Positions 17,095 to 25,276 of a stretch of DNA of 64,000 nucleotides are shown one piece after another. Positions within the stretch are counted from its first letter, which is position 1. The number at the start of each line of letters is the position of its first letter. The position numbers were made by a program, and so were the translations under genes. The DNA comes from BP-133 sp040756995 (GTDB lineage Bacteria > Actinomycetota > Acidimicrobiia > IMCC26256 > BP-133): the NCBI GenBank assembly GCA_040756995.1, contig JBFLYK010000011.1, positions 1 to 64,000 of the forward strand. The letters are read 5' to 3'. Below the pieces are notes generated by a model, which was not told where the DNA came from, did not search any database, and saw only the letters and a program-made list of their open reading frames with translations.

Positions 17095-17128
17095 CACGGC
17101 ACCCGCCGGACGGCACGGACCCGGCCGG

Positions 17129-17368
17129 TCAGTCGCCCGACAGCACGCCCGTGTCCAGTTCCGCCAGCGGGACGATCGGCTGGCTGATCGCGTGGCCAAC
17201 CGAGAGCATGTGGTCGGTGTAGGCGCGTAGGTGGCGCTCCATCGCCTTGCGGGCGAGTCGCCTCATCGCCTGCGGCCACGGCCCGGGCGATCCTCGTCCT
17301 CAGATGGGCCCGCTTGGTGGCCGTCAGGGTGGCGGGCGGCATGTCGACGAACACGCCGGTCTCGGCGA
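17129..17368 (-). pseudogene. FadR-like GntR regulator, C-terminal remnant with frameshift
   Basis: The minus strand reads GVFVDMPPATLTATKRAHL, then after one frameshift near 17240 LARKAMERHLRAYTDHML, and ends SGD-stop at 17131-17129. This is the end of an FCD ligand-binding domain. It matches the C-terminus of the intact regulator at 18132 (ALKATKRAHVQIAQAI ... KSMERHMRAYTSQML). The 5' part is lost at the junction with the IS30-like remnant near 17370. Confidence 0.65.
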
Positions 17369-17369
17369 G

Positions 17370-18045
17370 GGACCCGCAATGCCCGCTCGGTCCTCAGGCA
17401 GGCAACGAGCTCCCGCTTCAACGCGCCCCGGCCCTGGATGTAGAGGGCCTGGTAGATGGCCTCGTGGGAGATCCCCATGGATTCATCATCGGGGAAATCG
17501 ACGCGGAGCTGGTTGGAAAATCTGCTCCGGGCTCCAACACTTGCCCCACCGGCGATCGGCCCGACGACCATGACGTCGGCCGATGAACGAGACGGTCGGG
17601 CCCGCGACGAGTTCACCATCCGGTTGGGCGATGGCTCCTGCCAGCCGGTCCTGAACGTAGTCCCGAAGACGATCGTTGGCCGCCAACTTCGAGGCCTTCG
17701 GCCGGCTGGCGCGCCGCTCGGCGTGCGACTGCGCCGTTGATGCCCGATACTCCAATTCGTTGCTGCGCCGTTGCAGCGTTGCGGCGCAACTCGCGCGAGA
17801 CCGTCGAACCGGCGCGGCCGATCCGACGACCGATCTCGTTGAACCCCACCTTCTGGGCGTGCAGGATCGCGATCTCCTCCCGTTCGGCAAAGGACAGATA
17901 GCGGCCGGAGACCCGCGCCCATCTTTTCGGCGGCATCCCGGCAGCCTGGCAGAACCAGCGGCACCCAACTGCGGATGCCACACCGGCTGCGCTGGCAGCG
18001 TCCTCTGTCGACTCGCCTGCGGCGATCGCGGCCCAGAAGCGAGAC
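17370..18045 (-). mobile_element. IS30-family transposase remnant, frameshifted and truncated
   Basis: The minus strand carries, in three successive frames, the N-terminal half of an IS30 transposase: SRFWAAIAAGESTEDAAS, GRYLSFAEREEIAILHAQ, EIGRRIGRAGSTVSREL (helix-turn-helix), NDRLRDYVQDRLAGAI, then RVDFPDDESMGISHEAIYQ and GRGALKRELVACLRTERAL. The DDE catalytic domain is absent, and the element stops at the broken GntR gene. At least two frameshifts are present, so it is inactive. No terminal inverted repeats were recognised. Confidence 0.8.
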
Positions 18046-18131
18046 CGAAGACTCCCTACAGGGCGAGCCTGTCAACAAGCAGAAGTGACCCAAGCGCGCA
18101 GCCAGAGGGCACTTCGCATAACCTACTCGAT

Positions 18132-18944
18132 ATGTCGAGTTCCGGTCGCCAGGGCGAGATGTCGAAGATCGGCCCGTCACCGACTTCCGACCGTAGGAGT
18201 CTCTTCGGCCTCGGGACGGTGCGGATGCCGAAGACAGCGGACGTCGTCGCAGCACGTCTCCGCACGACGATCTTGGCACAGGGTATTGCGCCGGGAACAC
18301 CACTCCCGGGCGAAAAAGAGTTGATTACCGAGTTCAAGGTCAGCCGAGCGTCGATCCGGGAGGCCTTACGGATCCTCGAGGCGGAAGGGATCATCGAGGT
18401 TCGGCGTGGGGTCCGCGGTGGGGTCTTCACCGCCGCGCCGAGCGCCCACCGCTTGACGCGCGGGCTTGCGACCCTTCTTGCCTACCGCCAGGTACCCCTG
18501 TCCCATCTGCTCGACATGAGGTCGCTGCTGGAGCCGGAAGCTGCAGGCCTTGCTGCTGAAAAGGCGTCTGCGGAGGAGCGCGAGCACCTCCTCGAGCTCG
18601 CGCGAAGCTCACACAATAACGACATGGTCGACCATGTGGATTTTCACGATGAGGTCGCTAGGTTGTCCGGGAACGGGCTCCTGTCGCTCTTTATAACCGC
18701 GATGCGAGACATCGTCGCCGAAGTTGGGCTTGCGACTAATCTTCCGGAACCAGCTCTGAAGGCTACGAAGCGGGCCCATGTGCAAATCGCTCAAGCCATC
18801 GCGTCTGCAAACGGCGATCTGGCCCGAAAATCCATGGAACGGCACATGCGTGCCTATACCAGCCAAATGCTCGCCGCTTGCGAGGCCGACGATCCAATTG
18901 TCTCTTGGGTTCACCCCGAAACTTATGGTATGCCGATCTTCTAA
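18132..18944 (+). CDS. FadR-like GntR family transcriptional regulator (FCD domain)
   Basis: 270 residues. The winged helix at about 35-105 has KTADVVAARLRTTIL, PGTPLPGEKELITEF, VSRASIREALRILEAEG and IIEVRRGVRGGVF. The all-helical FCD ligand domain follows (LLEPEAAGLAAEKA, VDHVDFHDEVARLSGN, HVQIAQAIASANGDLA). FCD regulators usually sense carboxylates or acyl-CoAs. The start at ATG 18132 is tentative: no clear ribosome site, and ATG 18159 is an alternative. Its GC content is visibly lower than in the flanking operons, and it sits between transposase remnants, hinting at transfer. It is paralogous to the gene at 19737 and to the remnant at 17129. Confidence 0.88.
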   Translation: MSSSGRQGEMSKIGPSPTSDRRSLFGLGTVRMPKTADVVAARLRTTILAQGIAPGTPLPGEKELITEFKVSRASIREALRILEAEGIIEVRRGVRGGVFTAAPSAHRLTRGLATLLAYRQVPLSHLLDMRSLLEPEAAGLAAEKASAEEREHLLELARSSHNNDMVDHVDFHDEVARLSGNGLLSLFITAMRDIVAEVGLATNLPEPALKATKRAHVQIAQAIASANGDLARKSMERHMRAYTSQMLAACEADDPIVSWVHPETYGMPIF

Positions 18945-18952
18945 CTAAAAGA

Positions 18953-18969
18953 CGGTTCCCTGAGAACCG
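18953..18969 (+). terminator. Hairpin after the GntR gene
   Basis: CGGTTC-CCTGA-GAACCG is a perfect 6-bp stem 8 bases after the stop at 18944. There is no T-run after it, so it is a weak or non-canonical terminator at best. Confidence 0.35.
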
Positions 18970-19052
18970 CTGGTCGTCGGGATGGGAGCAGACCGCCTGC
19001 GTTAAGCATGGGCTAGTCCGCTCTCGGCAACCTTTCCGGCATAGCCGAGAGG

Positions 19053-19180
19053 TTGTTGTTGGGTCGCGAACTCGTGTGGTGGACCCTGCGCTACCTCGCC
19101 CTCGACGGCACCAACCACGAGTCCCACCGAACCCACGCCCGCATGATCCGCCGCTACATCCCGCTGTCGAAACCGCAACG
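19053..19180 (+). pseudogene. Transposase C-terminal fragment (IS630-like, tentative)
   Basis: The frame encodes LRYLALDGTNHESHRTHARM followed directly by IRRYIPLSK. This resembles the C-terminal 'aldGtdHxsHxxQxxMIRRYIxWRN' stretch of actinobacterial IS630-type transposases. Only about 40 residues are left; nothing intact precedes it. Confidence 0.4.
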
Positions 19181-19428
19181 CTCACGACCACACCCCGGGA
19201 CGAGTCTGGAGTCCGACGGAGAATCTGAGAGCCAGCGTCCGACGGTAAGTCGTCGGTGGAGGCGCGAATCAACCACCGCGCGAGCCAGGCACTGAGCCCG
19301 CTGCAGACCAAGCCCTCCAAGCGCGTGCGGGCCGACGACCCCGTCAAGGTTCCAGTCGGAACCGGAGGCATTCGGGGTGCGCTGACCGACCCCGAGTGCA
19401 GCCCCTCGACTCAAGGCCACTCCCCGCC

Positions 19429-19454
19429 TATAATCACATTATACTCTTTATAAT
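19429..19454. promoter_or_regulatory. AT-rich triple half-site block with RRGTRTAAK site C
   Basis: TATAAT (19429-19434), CAC, ATTATA (19438-19443), CTCTT, TATAAT (19449-19454): two overlapping perfect inverted repeats sharing the middle arm. It contains ATTATACTC (19438-19446; core GAGTATAAT on the minus strand), and the last TATAAT sits where the -10 would be in sites A and B. It lies about 280 bp before the GntR start at 19737. Confidence 0.5.
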
Positions 19455-19736
19455 CTTATGTGGCTGCCTTCGAAGGCGCCCGGCGGAGGAGATTTGGTCC
19501 CATGGAAGTAATGCTTCAATGCCCCAGCTGGTTGGAATGCCCTATTGGGCACCGCGGTCGATTCGTGTCGTTCGCGAGGCCCCCGATGCTGCTGGGCTGG
19601 AACTGGGTGAACCTGGCACGTCCGCGAGAGCATCTCCTACCGAGTCCACGTGAGGGTTGGGACTGCGGGCGCGAGCACGCCAGAGGGAACCGCTGAGCTT
19701 GTGCCGTCGTTGCCGGTCGCGAGCAAGGGAGCTCGG

Positions 19737-20510
19737 GTGACCGAGAGGCTCTTCGGATTGGGCGCAGTGCGAATGCCCAAGACGGCCGACGTCGTGGCGG
19801 CGCGGATTCGGACGCTGACCCTGGCCAACCGTCTCTCCCCGGGAACGCCTCTCCCTGGGGAGCGGGAGCTGATCGCCCAACTCCACGTCAGCCGGGCCTC
19901 GGTTCGTGAGGCGCTGCGCATGCTGGAGGACGAAGGGATCATCGAGGTGCGGCGTGGCGTCCGCGGAGGGATATTCGCTGCGGCACCGTCCATAGATCGA
20001 CTCACCCGAGGTTTGGCGAGTCTGGTTGCTTTCCAGCAGACACCGCTTCTTGACCTGCTGGAGATGCGGCTCCTGTTGGAGCCAGAGGCCGCGGCTCTCG
20101 CGGCTGAACGGGCCACCGACTGTGAGCGCGAACAGCTTCTCGCCCTTGCTGAGGCAGGCCAAGCGGACAGCATGATCGACCATGTGGAATTTCATGTGCT
20201 TCTGGGCGTCATGTCCGGAAATCAGCTCGTCGCGATCGCCCTGAGTGCGCTTCGCAACATCGTGGCCGAGTCCGGCGAAGCCGCCATGCTGCCACGGGCT
20301 GCCATGCGGGATACCCTGCACGCCCATCGCCGGATTGCCTCGGCCATTGGCAGTGCCAACCCCGATCTGGCACGGGAGGCTACGGAGCAGCACATCCGCG
20401 CCTACGTCGAGGCACTGTGCGCGACACAGGACGCCACGAGCCCGATCATCCCTACCGGCGGGCTCGCTGGCAGGCCTCTTTCAGGCACCGTGGCATCCGA
20501 GTGCCCCTGA
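19737..20510 (+). CDS. FadR-like GntR family transcriptional regulator (FCD domain)
   Basis: 257 residues. GTG 19737 is chosen because AAGGGAG ends 6 bases before it. The winged helix at about 10-80 has KTADVVAARIRTLTL, PGTPLPGERELIAQL, VSRASVREALRMLEDEG and IIEVRRGVRGGIF. The FCD domain has LLLEPEAAALAAERA, DHVEFHVLLGVMSGN and HAHRRIASAIGSANPDLARE. It is highly similar along its length to the regulator at 18132, so the pair is a duplication. Its last 30 bp overlap the convergent hydrolase gene. With the AT-rich block upstream it is a good candidate for the factor that controls the acyl-CoA operons (inference). Confidence 0.9.
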   Translation: MTERLFGLGAVRMPKTADVVAARIRTLTLANRLSPGTPLPGERELIAQLHVSRASVREALRMLEDEGIIEVRRGVRGGIFAAAPSIDRLTRGLASLVAFQQTPLLDLLEMRLLLEPEAAALAAERATDCEREQLLALAEAGQADSMIDHVEFHVLLGVMSGNQLVAIALSALRNIVAESGEAAMLPRAAMRDTLHAHRRIASAIGSANPDLAREATEQHIRAYVEALCATQDATSPIIPTGGLAGRPLSGTVASECP

Positions 20511-21248
20511 GCCTCCGGCCACGCGTTCCCGATGCTCGGCAAGAAAGTTCACGAGCACCGGGTTGACGAGACCCGGCTGTTGCCGTTGCACTGCATGACC
20601 TGCCCCTGGGACCACGAACAGCTTTGCCGCCGACCAGCTCTCGATAGAGTACGCGGCCTCCGAGAGCGGCAGGAACGGGTCCCGATCGCCTTGAACCAAC
20701 AAGACTGGACACCGAACCCGATCGAGTTCCTCGGGCAGGAAGCTTCCCGACCGACGGCGATCCTCGAGCAGCGCCCTCATGAGCTCGCGCCAATGTCCGG
20801 GGGCGTAACGAGGAGTGTGCAGCTGATCGACCCATGTCGGCCAGGAGTCGAAGACAGTCAGCATTCTCTGTTCCAGGTGCGGCGTGACGCGGGGAATGAA
20901 GCTCACAAGTCCCAGAGCCTTGACCACGTCTGGCGCGACGAGCGCCAGTCTCGTCGCGACCATGGTGCCGTGGCTGAACGCGAGCACGAGAACCCGACGA
21001 AGGCCATGGTGGTCCAATACAGCGAGGATGTCATCGATGAAGCGCTCGCACCGTAGATCGTGGCCATTGGTCCCGCTCGTACCGTGGCCGCGAAAGGTGA
21101 TCATGATTCGCTGGAACTCATGGAGTTCGGGGAGCTGTCGTTGCCAATCGAACTGGTTCACGGTCGTGCTTCCGTGCAGGAGCACCAGTGGTGGCCCGTG
21201 GCCCGCCATCGCGTAGTGCACATCCACCCCGTCGACGGTCAGAATCAA
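20481..21248 (-). CDS. Alpha/beta-fold hydrolase
   Basis: 255 residues. The core begins LVLLHGSTTVNQFDW (oxyanion HG). The nucleophile elbow reads AFSHGT, with Ser at about residue 94. The acid is in LVQGDRDPFLP and the catalytic His in VPGAGHAVQRQ. It is likely a cytosolic esterase, lactonase or C-C/thioester hydrolase acting on a pathway intermediate. Its ATG overlaps the stop of the preceding luciferase-like gene (ATGA), making it the last of 12 genes in operon I. The 3' end overlaps the convergent GntR gene by 30 bp. Confidence 0.9.
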   Translation of the reverse strand: MILTVDGVDVHYAMAGHGPPLVLLHGSTTVNQFDWQRQLPELHEFQRIMITFRGHGTSGTNGHDLRCERFIDDILAVLDHHGLRRVLVLAFSHGTMVATRLALVAPDVVKALGLVSFIPRVTPHLEQRMLTVFDSWPTWVDQLHTPRYAPGHWRELMRALLEDRRRSGSFLPEELDRVRCPVLLVQGDRDPFLPLSEAAYSIESWSAAKLFVVPGAGHAVQRQQPGLVNPVLVNFLAEHRERVAGGSGALGCHGA

Positions 21249-22204
21249 CGGATCACCCGGCCAGCGAGGTGCCCGCGGAGTACAGGCAGCACCTCTTCCG
21301 CATAGATCGTGAGCTGTTCGATCGGCCGGGCTCCCGCGAAGTAGACAAGGAGTTCGTTGACCCCGACATCGAGGTACTCGACCAGCCTGGCAGCAACGAT
21401 GTCGGGCGGTCCGGCCACACAGTGACGTTCGAACGGCGCCGGGTCAGCGTTGTAGAACCTGGCCAGGAATCTTCCGCCCTCACTACGACCCGTTTCTTCA
21501 TCTGGGTGCAGATGGACGTAGGTGTGGACGATCGTTTCCACCGAGCCTGGGCACCTGCCATGGCGGCGGGCGAGGTCGTGGAGCTTCGCTTTCGTCCGAC
21601 AGTACTGTTCAGGGAGCAACCATGCCGCGGTCCATCCGTCCCCGCGGGTGACAACTCTGCCGAGCGCCGCCTCGCTCCTGCCGCCTACGTAGATCGGGAT
21701 TCCGTGAGTCCCGGGCCTCGGTTCGAGTTGGGCAGACGGGATGTCGTAAAAGCGCCCTCTGTGGCTGACCTGCGGCTCCTTCCACAGACGCCGCAGAACG
21801 TCGATGATCTCGTCCGTGCGCCGGCCGCGCTCATAGAGAGGAACACCCACGGCCTCGAACTCCTTCGGGTGCTCGCCCCCGACGCCGAGGCCAAGGCGGA
21901 ACTGCCCGCCGGTCAGGTGCGACAAGGTCCCGCTCACCCGGGCGATGATCACCGGATGTCGCAGCGCTCCGATCAGCACGTTGGTGCCGAGGACCGCCCT
22001 CGTGTGTCCGGCGACGAATCCGAGCGTGGTCAGGCACTCGAGAACGGGCGTGTGCCAGTTCAGATGATCGCCAGCCCAGAAGGAGTCCAACCCTGCCTCG
22101 TTCCCGGTTGCCACGTACCGTAACAACTCCTCGGGAGACAAGATCCCGGACGCGCCGATGGTCGGAAGCATGGCCCCGAAACGCACCGCCGGCGACGCCT
22201 TCAT
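21245..22204 (-). CDS. LLM-class flavin-dependent oxidoreductase
   Basis: 319 residues with the luciferase-like TIM-barrel pattern: RFGAMLPTIGASG, EAGLDSFWAGDHL, GTNVLIGALRHPVIIA, SHLTGGQFRLGLGVGGEH, then IPIYVGGRSEAALGRV. Such enzymes use FMN or coenzyme F420; the sequence does not decide which. In steroid- and terpene-type pathways members act as monooxygenases or F420-dependent reductases. It overlaps both neighbours by four bases within operon I and is a distant paralogue of the next upstream gene. Confidence 0.9.
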   Translation of the reverse strand: MKASPAVRFGAMLPTIGASGILSPEELLRYVATGNEAGLDSFWAGDHLNWHTPVLECLTTLGFVAGHTRAVLGTNVLIGALRHPVIIARVSGTLSHLTGGQFRLGLGVGGEHPKEFEAVGVPLYERGRRTDEIIDVLRRLWKEPQVSHRGRFYDIPSAQLEPRPGTHGIPIYVGGRSEAALGRVVTRGDGWTAAWLLPEQYCRTKAKLHDLARRHGRCPGSVETIVHTYVHLHPDEETGRSEGGRFLARFYNADPAPFERHCVAGPPDIVAARLVEYLDVGVNELLVYFAGARPIEQLTIYAEEVLPVLRGHLAGRVIR

Positions 22205-23211
22205 GACCCTGATGCGACGCCCGCAAATGTCTCGACGAGGCCTTCCATCTGCTCCACGAGGCGCGGCCCCTCGAGGCCGAAGTACGCCGGAACGACCAAG
22301 AGGTCGTCAGCGGCGAGTTTTCGAGCTTCGAGTTGCTCGTGCACCTGGGCCGGCGTGCCGGCGAGTGCATAGGTCGCCAACATCCGGTCGCTCACGGACG
22401 CTGCCAACCGTTGGTAGTCTCCGTCGAGCAAGGCCTGATGAGCTGCGGTGGCCTCGTCACTGAATCCGTCCTCGGTCAGCAGGGCTTTGTAGCTCTTCGT
22501 CGCCGCGTAGAACCCAAGGGTGCGGCGGACTTCATCCTTGGCCGTTGCCGAGTCATCGGACACTGAGCAGAGCATGCTCGCAATCACCCGTAGAGGGCGA
22601 TCAACGGCGTCGAGAGCCGGAGTGACTACCCCCTCGAAGTACGCGTCGGACCACAGGACGTGGCCGATGACCCCGTCAGCGACCCGAACTGCTGCTCGCA
22701 GCATGGCGGGGCCAACCGCACCAAGGAGAATGGGAACCGGTTCCGGGCGCGGGGTCACACGACGATAGCCAGTAAGGTCCATAGTATAGAAAGGACCTTC
22801 ATGGACGACCGACGAATCTTCGCCGGAGCGCATCGCCGCCCGGATCGCCGTTACGCAGTCCACTATCCGGCCGACCGGCTGGCGGTAGTCGAGACCGTGC
22901 CACCGCTCTGTGGCGCTCTTCACCTGCGTCCCGAGACCGAGGCGAAATCGGTTGCCCGAAATCTCGGCTAGGTCGAGGGCCCCGAGTGCCGTGACGAGCG
23001 GACTGCGCGGGAATGCCCAGGACACCGCTGTTCCCACCTCGATCGTGGACGTCTCGCGAGCAAGCAGCGCAGCGATCACGAACGAATTCCGAAAATACTC
23101 CGCCACCCATACACCCTTGATCCCGGACGCTTCTGCTCGTCGCGTGACGGCAACGAGATGCTCGACCGAGACGCCGTAGCCGGGTAGGTCCAGGGCCACT
23201 GGCACATTCAT
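22201..23211 (-). CDS. LLM-class flavin-dependent oxidoreductase
   Basis: 336 residues from ATG 23211, with GGAG close upstream; the longer open frame to 23355 lacks family similarity. Motifs: VPVALDLPGYGVSVEHL, IKGVWVAEYFRNSF, VGTAVSWAFPRSPLVTA, EISGNRFRLGLGTQVK, and VPILLGAVGPAMLRAA. This is the Mer/luciferase fold that binds FMN or F420. It differs from the next gene in length and in the second half, so the two are separate enzymes or subunits. Separated by 58 bp from the acyl-CoA dehydrogenase gene, the largest gap in operon I. Confidence 0.88.
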   Translation of the reverse strand: MNVPVALDLPGYGVSVEHLVAVTRRAEASGIKGVWVAEYFRNSFVIAALLARETSTIEVGTAVSWAFPRSPLVTALGALDLAEISGNRFRLGLGTQVKSATERWHGLDYRQPVGRIVDCVTAIRAAMRSGEDSSVVHEGPFYTMDLTGYRRVTPRPEPVPILLGAVGPAMLRAAVRVADGVIGHVLWSDAYFEGVVTPALDAVDRPLRVIASMLCSVSDDSATAKDEVRRTLGFYAATKSYKALLTEDGFSDEATAAHQALLDGDYQRLAASVSDRMLATYALAGTPAQVHEQLEARKLAADDLLVVPAYFGLEGPRLVEQMEGLVETFAGVASGS

Positions 23212-23269
23212 TCCGGCTCCTTCAGTTGCAGGACCATGGCGTGGGAAAGCCCAGGCGGAAACGGGCGAC

Positions 23270-24436
23270 TCAGTCGGCGGCGGCGTAGGGCACGTACTCC
23301 CGGCCCATGACCTCGCGCACGATGACGACTTTCTGAACCTCCGGGGCTCCGTCACCCAGGTGGAGACCCATCATGTCCCGAAGGCGTTGCTGCAACGGGT
23401 ACAGAGTGCTGTAGCTCCCATGCCCATGGATGAGCATCGCGCTGCGGACGGCATCTCCGGCCAGATCGGGAATCCACCATTTGCACATCGCCGCCTCCTT
23501 AGTGTGCGGCTTCCCACTGTCCCGCAACGAGAGCGCCCGGTAGCACAGCCAGCGAGCCGCCTCCAACAGGGTGAGATGCTCGGCGAGGCGAAAGGAGATC
23601 GCCTCCCATTTGAGCAACGGCTGACCAAAGGTCCGGCGTTCTTTGGCGTGCTCGATCGCTTCATCCACCGATGCTTGCGCCGCCGCCACCAGCATCAGGC
23701 CGAGCAGCGCTCGAGAGAAATCGAACTCGCCCATGACCATCCGGAACGCTCCGCCCTCCCTCCCGAGCAAGTGGCTCGCCGGGACCACCACACCGTCAAG
23801 ATGAAGTGCTCCCCGCCCCAAGGGCAGCATGCCCATGTCGTTGAACCGACTGGTCGTGACGCCGGCTGCCGACAACGGGACCACGACCGCAGAGATCCTC
23901 CGGTTCCCCCACTCGGGGGATGAGCTTCCGAACACGATGCACGCCTGTGCGTGAGGAAGGATCGTGACGGATGTCTTCTCGCCGTCGACCCGGTACCCGC
24001 CGTCCACGGGGACAATCCGTGTCCGCAAGCGGGCGGCGTCGGACCCGGCGTCGGGTTCGGTGAGCGCGAAGCTCACCAGCGCGTCCCCGGCCACGAGTGG
24101 GGCCAGGAAGTCCCGCTGGACTTCCTCGGTGCCGAACTTGGCGAGCATCTTGCCGACCAAGGCGCTATAGAACGGCAAGAACGCGAGGTTGAAATCGGCG
24201 TAGGCAACCTCCTCGCAGCAAATTCCGCTCACCACGTGGCTCGCCGGCCCCTGGCCTCCGTGAACCTCCGGCAGGCCGAGCCCTAGCAGGCCCGCGTGGC
24301 CGAGCGTCTTCAGCTCCGTCCAGGGGAATTCGGTGCTGGAGGCCCGTTGCCCGTAACCGGGGCTCAGTTCACCACGCGCTAGTTGCCGGACGCTCGCTCG
24401 GAACGCCTCCTCTTCCGAATCGAAGGCGAAGTCCAC
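23270..24436 (-). CDS. Acyl-CoA dehydrogenase
   Basis: 388 residues. Starts MDFAFDSEEEAFRASVRQL. The flavin/substrate motif is FALTEPDAGSDAARLRTR (about 130). The C-terminal part has ERRTFGQPLLKWEAISFRL, MLIHGHGSYSTLYPLQQ and DGAPEVQKVVIVREVMG. It oxidises an acyl-CoA at the alpha-beta bond and passes electrons to EtfBA. It is a close paralogue of the protein at 43427-44602, which shares the N-terminal MDF-F and the C-terminal QKxVIxRxVxGRE pattern. Located in operon I, 3 bp after the enoyl-CoA hydratase-type gene upstream of it in this listing. Confidence 0.93.
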   Translation of the reverse strand: MDFAFDSEEEAFRASVRQLARGELSPGYGQRASSTEFPWTELKTLGHAGLLGLGLPEVHGGQGPASHVVSGICCEEVAYADFNLAFLPFYSALVGKMLAKFGTEEVQRDFLAPLVAGDALVSFALTEPDAGSDAARLRTRIVPVDGGYRVDGEKTSVTILPHAQACIVFGSSSPEWGNRRISAVVVPLSAAGVTTSRFNDMGMLPLGRGALHLDGVVVPASHLLGREGGAFRMVMGEFDFSRALLGLMLVAAAQASVDEAIEHAKERRTFGQPLLKWEAISFRLAEHLTLLEAARWLCYRALSLRDSGKPHTKEAAMCKWWIPDLAGDAVRSAMLIHGHGSYSTLYPLQQRLRDMMGLHLGDGAPEVQKVVIVREVMGREYVPYAAAD

Positions 24437-24439
24437 GGT

Positions 24440-25276
24440 TCAGCAGCCTTTGAACGCAGGCGTGCGCTTCTCGAGGAAAGCCGTGATCCCCTCGGAGAAG
24501 TCGTTGCTGGCCGCGAGGGCAGCGGCGGCAAAGCGTTCTCGGCGGAGGGCTCCGGTCATGTCCGCGGCGCCGGCCAGGTTTAGCAGCGACTTGGCTGCGC
24601 CGAGGGCGAGCGGTGCCAGAGAGTTCATCCGTTCGGCCCAGTCGAGGGCGGCGTTGACAGCGTTGCCCTGATCCACGGTCTGGTTCACGAGACCGATACG
24701 CTCGGCGTTGTCGGCCCCGACGCTTCGCGCCAACATCACCATTTCCTTGGCTCGGGCAAGCCCGATCAGACCCGGGAGGCGGGCTGTCCCACCCATGTCG
24801 GGCACGAGCCCGATCGAAGGAAACGTCCACACGAACTCTGCACCGGCGGCGGCAACCCGAAGGTCGCATGCAAGCGCCAGGTCGATCCCTGCACCGGCGG
24901 CAACTCCGTTCACGGCGGCGATGACTGGTTTCTCCATCGCCTCGATTTCGAGCGAGATACCGTGGGCCAAGGTGGAGAGTCGGTTGAGGAGCGCCCGATC
25001 GTGCGCCGCGGTCCGTAGCACCTCCATGTCGCCGCCGGCGCAGAACGCCCTCCCTGCACCGGTCAGGACGATGCAGCGGATGTCGTCGCTTGATGCAGCG
25101 GCCAACAACGCCTGATGGAGATCCTGAAGCAGGCTGACCGTGTAGGCGTTCAGCCGAGCGGGCCGGTTCAGCGTGAGAATCAACGTCGCGCCCCGCCGGT
25201 CTTTCAGGAGCTCCGGCTCCCCAGACGTGTTCTGCCCGCCAGACCTGCTGGGTTCGGGTGATGTCATGAACGCCAT
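24440..25276 (-). CDS. Enoyl-CoA hydratase/isomerase (crotonase) family
   Basis: 278 residues. Oxyanion-hole motifs: GAGRAFCAGGDMEVL (about 80) and AVNGVAAGAGIDLALACDL (about 120). The region that carries the second catalytic acid reads PSIGLVPDMGGTARL, with Asp instead of the common Glu, a pattern found in many isomerase-like crotonases. The C-terminal helix ends in AFLEKRTPAFKGC. It acts on the enoyl-CoA made by the flanking acyl-CoA dehydrogenases. The start overlaps the end of the 25264-26313 gene by 13 bp. Confidence 0.92.
   Translation of the reverse strand: MAFMTSPEPSRSGGQNTSGEPELLKDRRGATLILTLNRPARLNAYTVSLLQDLHQALLAAASSDDIRCIVLTGAGRAFCAGGDMEVLRTAAHDRALLNRLSTLAHGISLEIEAMEKPVIAAVNGVAAGAGIDLALACDLRVAAAGAEFVWTFPSIGLVPDMGGTARLPGLIGLARAKEMVMLARSVGADNAERIGLVNQTVDQGNAVNAALDWAERMNSLAPLALGAAKSLLNLAGAADMTGALRRERFAAAALAASNDFSEGITAFLEKRTPAFKGC

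Larger units (their letters stand above)
18945..19736. other. Mobile-element scar between the two GntR genes
   Basis: No intact gene is seen. The stretch holds the hairpin at 18953, an inverted repeat CTCTCGGC (19021-19028) / GCCGAGAG (19044-19051), a transposase tail at about 19053-19180, and an AT-rich operator-like block at 19429-19454. Confidence 0.5.

Noticed and set aside
22775..22796. GGTCC...GGACC inverted repeat with AT-rich centre
   Set aside because: It lies inside the coding region of the luciferase-like oxidoreductase and lacks the shared motif.
23211..23355. Longer start for the luciferase-like gene at 22201
   Set aside because: The extra 48 residues lack family similarity and overlap the inter-gene gap; ATG 23211 has GGAG upstream and gives the usual N-terminus.
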